A DNA stretch of 64,000 nucleotides from assembly GCA_031423155.1 (NCBI GenBank), contig JANPEZ010000161.1, positions 62,001-126,000 on the forward strand, read 5' to 3'. How positions within the stretch are numbered: the stretch's first letter is position 1; each line of letters begins with the position of its first letter. This DNA is from JANPEZ01 sp031423155. Its GTDB lineage: Bacteria > Actinomycetota > UBA4738 > HRBIN12. The position numbers and the translations under genes were made by a program. The notes beneath the pieces are model-generated. The model was not told the origin of the DNA. It saw only the letters and a list, made by a program, of their open reading frames with translations, and did not search any database. Positions 59,946 through 64,000 of the stretch are shown here, piece after piece.

Positions 59946-62041
59946 AACCCGCTGCGCTGCAGCCACTCCTGGCGCCTCGCTCGATCGCGGTCGTGGGAGC
60001 CTCCGAGTCGCCCGATAGTTGGGCGCCCGAGATCTACCGCTCTCTGCAGCACCTTGGGTACACCGGGGAGCTGTATCCGATCAACCCGAAGTACGACCAG
60101 GTGTGGGGGCGCCCGTGTCTGAACGGCGTTCTCGAGTTGCCACGCGGAGTCGATCTCGTGGTGTTCGTGGTGCCGGCGCGGGTCGTCGTTGGCATGATCG
60201 ATGACTGCGGCAGTGCCGGTGTTCGCGGGATCATGGTCGTGTCGTCCGGCTTCGCCGAGGCAGGTGAGGAGGGCTGGGCCCTTCAGGACAAGCTGCGCGA
60301 GGCAGCCCTTAGAACCGGCATACCCGTATTGGGCCCCAACGTGGAGGGGTTCGTCAATTACGTTGACCATGTTGCGCCCTACGGGACGACTCCTCCGCCG
60401 GAGCCGCTCGCGGGGTCGATCAGCGTGATCTCTCAGAGCGGGACGGTGGCCTGGGCCATGAATCAGGTCGCCTCCGATCGAGGCGTGGGCCTTCGGATCA
60501 TCCTCGGCGTCGGCAACGAAGCGGTTGTCGGACTCGGCGACATGTACGAGTGGGCGGCCGCGGATCCTCATACGAAGGTCGTCACTTCCTACATAGAGAC
60601 GATGCGCGACGTGGCGGGTATCGGCCGCGGGCTGGACGCGCTCCGAGCGGCCAGGAAGCCCATCCTCATCTGCGCGCCGGAGGGTCGCAGCGAGGCGGCG
60701 AGGCGCTCGATCATCGCGCACACCGGGGCGTTGGCCGGCAACACGGGCCTTCGAGATGCCTGGTTGCGGGGGCACGGGGTGGTGCTCGTCGAGGACCCGG
60801 TCACGATGTTCGAGGCGGCCGTGCTCTTCTCTCACCATCGCAAGCTGAGGACCACCGGGGTGGCCGCCGCCCTGCAGTCGGGAGGCGCCTGCACGCTGTT
60901 CGCCGAAGCGGCCGGTGCCCAAGGCCTGCCGCTTCCGGAGTTCTCGACGAAGACGAAGGCCAAACTGAAGAAGGTCCTGCCTCACTTCGCCTCTTCCAAT
61001 AACCCTTTGGATGTGACGGGTCAGGCAGCGGTCGAGACCGAGATGTTCTCGGGGGCACTCGAGGCCCTCGCGGGCGACCCCTCCGTCGGTCTGGTCGCCT
61101 TCGATGCGTTCCCGCCACGGCTGCAGGACGAGGAACCTTGGGCAGGGTCGGTCCTTAAGAAGGCGCGCGACCTACAGCGCTCTACGGGAGTCGTGTTCGT
61201 GAGTGTGGCGATGAGCCCGCTCTCCTACACCGCTGAGGCCAGGCGGTTCACCTCGAAGGAGAAGCTGGCCTTCCTACAGGGCCACCATGCGGCGACCGGC
61301 GCCATCCGCGCGTTGATCGAGTTCCAGAGCGCGCCGGCGCGGGCGCTTCCGACCTTGCCGGCACATCCGAACCGGGGCAAGGCCCTGCGAGGACTCAAGG
61401 GGCTGTCGGGTCCTCTCGATGAGGCTCAGGGGGCGAAGATACTGGAGGCCTACGGCGTTCGCCGTCCCAAGGAGGCGACCGTGAAGACCCCCGCGAACGC
61501 GGCTCGTGCGGCTCGCCAGATCGGTCGGCCCGTTGCCGTCAAGGCGCTGGCTCCGGAACTGCCGCACAAGGCCAAGCTGGGGGGTGTCCGACTGGGTCTC
61601 GCCAACGCCACCGACGTCGAGATCGCCGCGGCCGAGGTCCTTCAGGCGGCTTCACGTGCGGGCGCGAAGCAGCCGAAGGTTCTCGTACAGGAGATGGTCT
61701 CCGGCGTCGAGGTTCTGGTCGGCGCGGTCATAGACGATCAGTTCGGAGCGTGCGTAACGATGCGACCGGGAGGTGCGCTGGCTGAGGTGGGGGAGGCCGT
61801 CTTCGTCGCATGCCCACTGACCTGGAAGCAGGCGCTCGCATTCGTCGACTCCCAGGCGGCCAGCTGCGGGCTGGACCCCGGCTCGCACGATCTCAAGGCG
61901 GTCGCCAAGGCCGTCGAGGCGATCGCGCGGGCAGCTCACGATCTTCGCTCGAGGCTGACCTCGCTGGAGGCGAACCCTCTGCTGGTCGGGTCCAAGGGGG
62001 CCGTCGCCGTCGATGCCCTAGCGGAAGCAAGGCCGGAGTGA
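59942..62041 (+). CDS. NDP-forming acyl-CoA synthetase, fused alpha-beta type
   Basis: 699 residues. It has an N-terminal CoA-binding Rossmann domain (SIAVVGASES), succinyl-CoA-ligase-like domains with the phospho-histidine in IAHTGALAG (His260), and a C-terminal ATP-grasp domain (AVKALAPELPHKAKLGGVRL; LEANPLLV near the end). It links acyl-CoA cleavage to ADP phosphorylation, or the reverse. The start overlaps the hydratase stop, and its own stop overlaps the GTG of the EamA gene, forming a three-gene operon. The acyl group is unknown. Confidence 0.86.
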   Translation: MKPAALQPLLAPRSIAVVGASESPDSWAPEIYRSLQHLGYTGELYPINPKYDQVWGRPCLNGVLELPRGVDLVVFVVPARVVVGMIDDCGSAGVRGIMVVSSGFAEAGEEGWALQDKLREAALRTGIPVLGPNVEGFVNYVDHVAPYGTTPPPEPLAGSISVISQSGTVAWAMNQVASDRGVGLRIILGVGNEAVVGLGDMYEWAAADPHTKVVTSYIETMRDVAGIGRGLDALRAARKPILICAPEGRSEAARRSIIAHTGALAGNTGLRDAWLRGHGVVLVEDPVTMFEAAVLFSHHRKLRTTGVAAALQSGGACTLFAEAAGAQGLPLPEFSTKTKAKLKKVLPHFASSNNPLDVTGQAAVETEMFSGALEALAGDPSVGLVAFDAFPPRLQDEEPWAGSVLKKARDLQRSTGVVFVSVAMSPLSYTAEARRFTSKEKLAFLQGHHAATGAIRALIEFQSAPARALPTLPAHPNRGKALRGLKGLSGPLDEAQGAKILEAYGVRRPKEATVKTPANAARAARQIGRPVAVKALAPELPHKAKLGGVRLGLANATDVEIAAAEVLQAASRAGAKQPKVLVQEMVSGVEVLVGAVIDDQFGACVTMRPGGALAEVGEAVFVACPLTWKQALAFVDSQAASCGLDPGSHDLKAVAKAVEAIARAAHDLRSRLTSLEANPLLVGSKGAVAVDALAEARPE

Positions 62042-62883
62042 TCTACGGACTGATCGCCGCACTCGGCTGGGGTGGAGCCGATTTCGGAGCGGCGGTCGGG
62101 GGTAGACGGATCGGCAGCTTCGCGATGCTCGTCATCGCTCAGACATTCAGCGCCGCGATGTGCGGAGTGATCCTCATCGCTTCGGGCAAAGGCTTCGGAG
62201 GGGTCGGGTCGGTTCTGGGCCTGCTAGCGGTCAATGGGTTCGTGACGGCCTCCGCCTACGCGCTTCACTACCGGGCGCTGGAACTCGGGCCGATCGTGGT
62301 GGTCTCGCCGATCGGGGCGACGTACGCGGTGGTCGGGGTCGGGCTCGCGGTAGCGATCTTGGGCGAGCGTCCCGGTTTGCCGGCCTTGGCCGGCGCTCTG
62401 GTTACGGTCGCTGGGGTGATGCTCTGTTCGACCGACCTCGGCAAGCTCAGGAGGGGGACCCACGGGATGCCGCCGGGCCTGTGGTGGGCGATCGGCGCGG
62501 CGGTCTGCTTCGGCGCGGGCGCGTTCACGCTCGGCTGGGCGGCCCAGAAGATCGGCTGGCAGCAAGGGCTGTTCGCTTCGAGGGTCTCCCAGATGCTCTT
62601 CATCGCCCCGTTCATCGTTCGGCGTCGCGGCGGACTTCAAGCAGTTACCGCTGCCGGGGTGTGGATAGCCCTGCTTGTGGGCACCGCCGACCTGGTCGGG
62701 GTCGTCGCGTACTCGGCCGGCTCGGAGGCCGGATTCCTATCGATAGTGCTCGCCGCCTCCGCGGTCTTCCCGGCGATCGCGGTGGCTCTTTCGGTGGCGT
62801 TCATCCGCGAGCGCCCCGTCGCGAACCAATACGTGGGGGTGGCGGTGGTTGCCGTCGGGATGGTGCTGCTGGGGCTCGCCTAG
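62038..62883 (+). CDS. EamA/DMT-family transporter
   Basis: 281 residues with ten hydrophobic segments in two EamA repeats. The first begins at residue 1 (MIYGLIAALGWGGADFGAAV) and the second near 146 (GLWWAIGAAVCFGAGAF). Such proteins move small metabolites. The start is a GTG whose last two bases begin the stop of the acyl-CoA synthetase gene. It converges with the ABC ATPase gene, stops overlapping by four bases. Confidence 0.82.
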   Translation: MIYGLIAALGWGGADFGAAVGGRRIGSFAMLVIAQTFSAAMCGVILIASGKGFGGVGSVLGLLAVNGFVTASAYALHYRALELGPIVVVSPIGATYAVVGVGLAVAILGERPGLPALAGALVTVAGVMLCSTDLGKLRRGTHGMPPGLWWAIGAAVCFGAGAFTLGWAAQKIGWQQGLFASRVSQMLFIAPFIVRRRGGLQAVTAAGVWIALLVGTADLVGVVAYSAGSEAGFLSIVLAASAVFPAIAVALSVAFIRERPVANQYVGVAVVAVGMVLLGLA

Positions 62884-63560
62884 GTACCGGTTCCCAGTTC
62901 TCCGTCTCGCATGACGAGCTGTCGATCGAGGTATTCCATCGCGTCGGGATCGTGCGTGGTCACGAGACACGCGGCCCCGCGGGAGGCCAGCGCCCGCAGC
63001 ACTTCCATGACGGCCTTCGTCCACCCCTCGTCCTGATGTCCGGTTGGCTCGTCCGCGAGCAGCAGTATGGGGCCAAGGACTATGGCGCGCGCGAGTGCTG
63101 CACGTTGTTGTTCGCCAAGTGAAGTCTCCTCCGGCAGTCTGTCGGCGAGCGACGCGAGACCGAGTTCCTCCAGGAGTGCGACTACGTCTCGCCCCCCCGT
63201 GGTCGCGGGTCCGCCGAGCCGGACGGGCAGTCGAACGTTCTCTCCGATCGAGAGCTCTTCGAAGAGCGCGAGGTCCTGCGGAACGATGGCGACCTCGCGC
63301 CAGGGAAGCGCGGCCGGCGAGGTTCCCGGGTTCCCACGGAAGGCGATCGTGCCGGCGTCTGGCTCCTCCCATCCGCAGAGGACGTTGAGAAGGGTTGTCT
63401 TGCCCGATCCAGATGGGCCGGTAAGTCCCACGACCTCGCCGGGGCGTAGCGCGAACCCCACGTCTCGCAGTGCGCGCACACGCTCGGAGCCGCGGATGAA
63501 GGTCTTGTCGATACCGGTCGCTTCCAGGACCGGGCCGGTCGCCGACGCCGGGCGGCTCAT
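62880..63560 (-). CDS. ABC transporter ATPase (LolD/MacB-like)
   Basis: 226 residues. Walker A is GPSGSGKTT (48-56), Walker B is ILLLADEPTG and the H-loop is VTTHDPD. The signature is weakened: SLGEQQR stands where LSGGQQR is usual. The ADEPTGHQD segment and length fit the LolD/FtsE/MacB group working with MacB-like permeases. The start overlaps the stop of a second ABC ATPase gene by four bases, so two ATPases come from one transcript. Confidence 0.83.
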   Translation of the reverse strand: MSRPASATGPVLEATGIDKTFIRGSERVRALRDVGFALRPGEVVGLTGPSGSGKTTLLNVLCGWEEPDAGTIAFRGNPGTSPAALPWREVAIVPQDLALFEELSIGENVRLPVRLGGPATTGGRDVVALLEELGLASLADRLPEETSLGEQQRAALARAIVLGPILLLADEPTGHQDEGWTKAVMEVLRALASRGAACLVTTHDPDAMEYLDRQLVMRDGELGTGT

Positions 63561-64000
63561 GGCGGCCAGATCCTCAGGTGGTCGTTCGTCTCCTCGATCA
63601 CGGCGCGACCATCGGGGAAACGCTCCCTCCAGTCGGCGGGGAGCTGGATCCGCCCGGCGTCGTCGATGACGGACAGCCGTCGGTCGTCGCGAGCCTCGGC
63701 CTCGATCGAGCCGTGGCGCAGGTGGTAGGTCCTGCTGGCCGTTTCGACGACCACGGGGTCGTGCGTTGCTATGACGAACGCGGTTCCCTCCGCCGCCGCG
63801 CGGGCGACGCACCCGAGCAGGTCTCGCGCCGATGCGCTGTCGAGCTCACCGGTCGGCTCGTCGGCTACGACCAGGTCGGGACGGTTCATGAGCACCGCCG
63901 CGAAGGCGGCCCGCTGCTGTTCCCCGCCCGACAACTCGGCCGGCCTGTGGTCCGCCCGGTCGGTGAGCCCCATGAGTGCCAGCAGGACATCGGCGCGTTC
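63557..64000 (-). CDS. ABC ATPase with a C-terminal AbrB-like extension, cut by the window edge
   Basis: Only the last 147 residues are inside the window. They include a clean LSGGEQQR signature, Walker B LVVADEPTGELDS and the H-loop ATHDP. Walker A would lie beyond the right edge. After the ATPase fold, the final 40 residues (VIDDAGRIQLPADWRERFPD and onward) look like an AbrB/MazE-type swapped-hairpin domain, unusual on an ABC ATPase. It is coupled to the downstream ATPase by ATGA overlap. Confidence 0.8.
   Translation of the reverse strand, partial: ERADVLLALMGLTDRADHRPAELSGGEQQRAAFAAVLMNRPDLVVADEPTGELDSASARDLLGCVARAAAEGTAFVIATHDPVVVETASRTYHLRHGSIEAEARDDRRLSVIDDAGRIQLPADWRERFPDGRAVIEETNDHLRIWPP

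Noticed and set aside
59450..60985. 511-codon minus-strand frame opposite the hydratase and acyl-CoA synthetase genes
   Set aside because: Both plus-strand genes have convincing motifs and overlapping starts and stops; the minus frame is a shadow.

Overview
The window is about 64 kb of dense, GC-rich chromosomal DNA (roughly two thirds G+C by eye). It looks like an actinobacterium outside the best-known genera. Pointers are a DUF3263 gene followed by a LytR_C gene (the Rv0430-Rv0431 arrangement of mycobacteria), DUF3054 and DUF6457 proteins, F420-type (LLM and PPOX) oxidoreductases, a HrcA/CIRCE-controlled groEL and many GTG starts. I see no rRNA, tRNA, CRISPR array, insertion sequence or phage gene. 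The exact lineage cannot be fixed from the sequence alone.

Layout. 1-7.4 kb: a GAF-domain protein cut by the left edge, DUF3263 and LytR_C proteins, trehalose genes (otsB facing otsA, with a TreT-type trehalose synthase overlapping otsA), a single-domain response regulator, a HAD phosphatase, an Rrf2 regulator and a tiny zinc ribbon. 7.7-13.3 kb: a VOC protein, a decayed methyltransferase, acetyl-CoA synthetase with a PPOX protein, an S9 peptidase and a small membrane protein. 13.3-18 kb: CIRCE-groEL, a thioesterase, an NlpC/P60 wall hydrolase and small unknown proteins. 18.1-22.2 kb: a tight M20 peptidase / ATP-grasp / C45 Ntn-hydrolase cassette. 22.2-26.7 kb: an atypical GroES with a Lys/Ala-rich tail, a PrmC-like methyltransferase coupled to a second S9 peptidase, and a MauE/TlpA redox pair. 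26.7-29.3 kb: molybdenum-cofactor genes (moaA, DUF6457, a MogA-XdhC fusion). 29.3-35.9 kb: a methyltransferase, a secreted phosphoesterase, a KamA radical SAM enzyme and a GAF-PAS-GGDEF-EAL protein. 35.9-40 kb: transketolase divergent from phosphoribulokinase, then a DEAD-box helicase. 40-48.6 kb: a cupredoxin, a lipoprotein, threonine catabolism (tdh-kbl), a TetR/MMPL pair with three operators, an LLM oxidoreductase and AlkD. 48.6-59 kb: a polysaccharide deacetylase, an FAD amine oxidase, an MFS transporter and a polyamine ABC transporter. 59-64 kb: an enoyl-CoA hydratase - NDP-forming acyl-CoA synthetase - EamA operon and two ABC ATPases, the last cut by the right edge.

How it fits together. 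Most genes are housekeeping or central metabolism: osmolyte synthesis, acetate and acyl-CoA activation, threonine and polyamine use, Moco, and possibly a Calvin-type branch (phosphoribulokinase plus transketolase). The least familiar part is the 18.1-22.2 kb cassette, a candidate amide- or peptide-forming and cleaving module. A recurring regulatory signal is a TANNNT box (often TAGGCT or TAGACT) 6-9 bases before the start codon of at least 22 genes, most of them without a Shine-Dalgarno. It suggests widespread leaderless transcription and was used to choose several starts.
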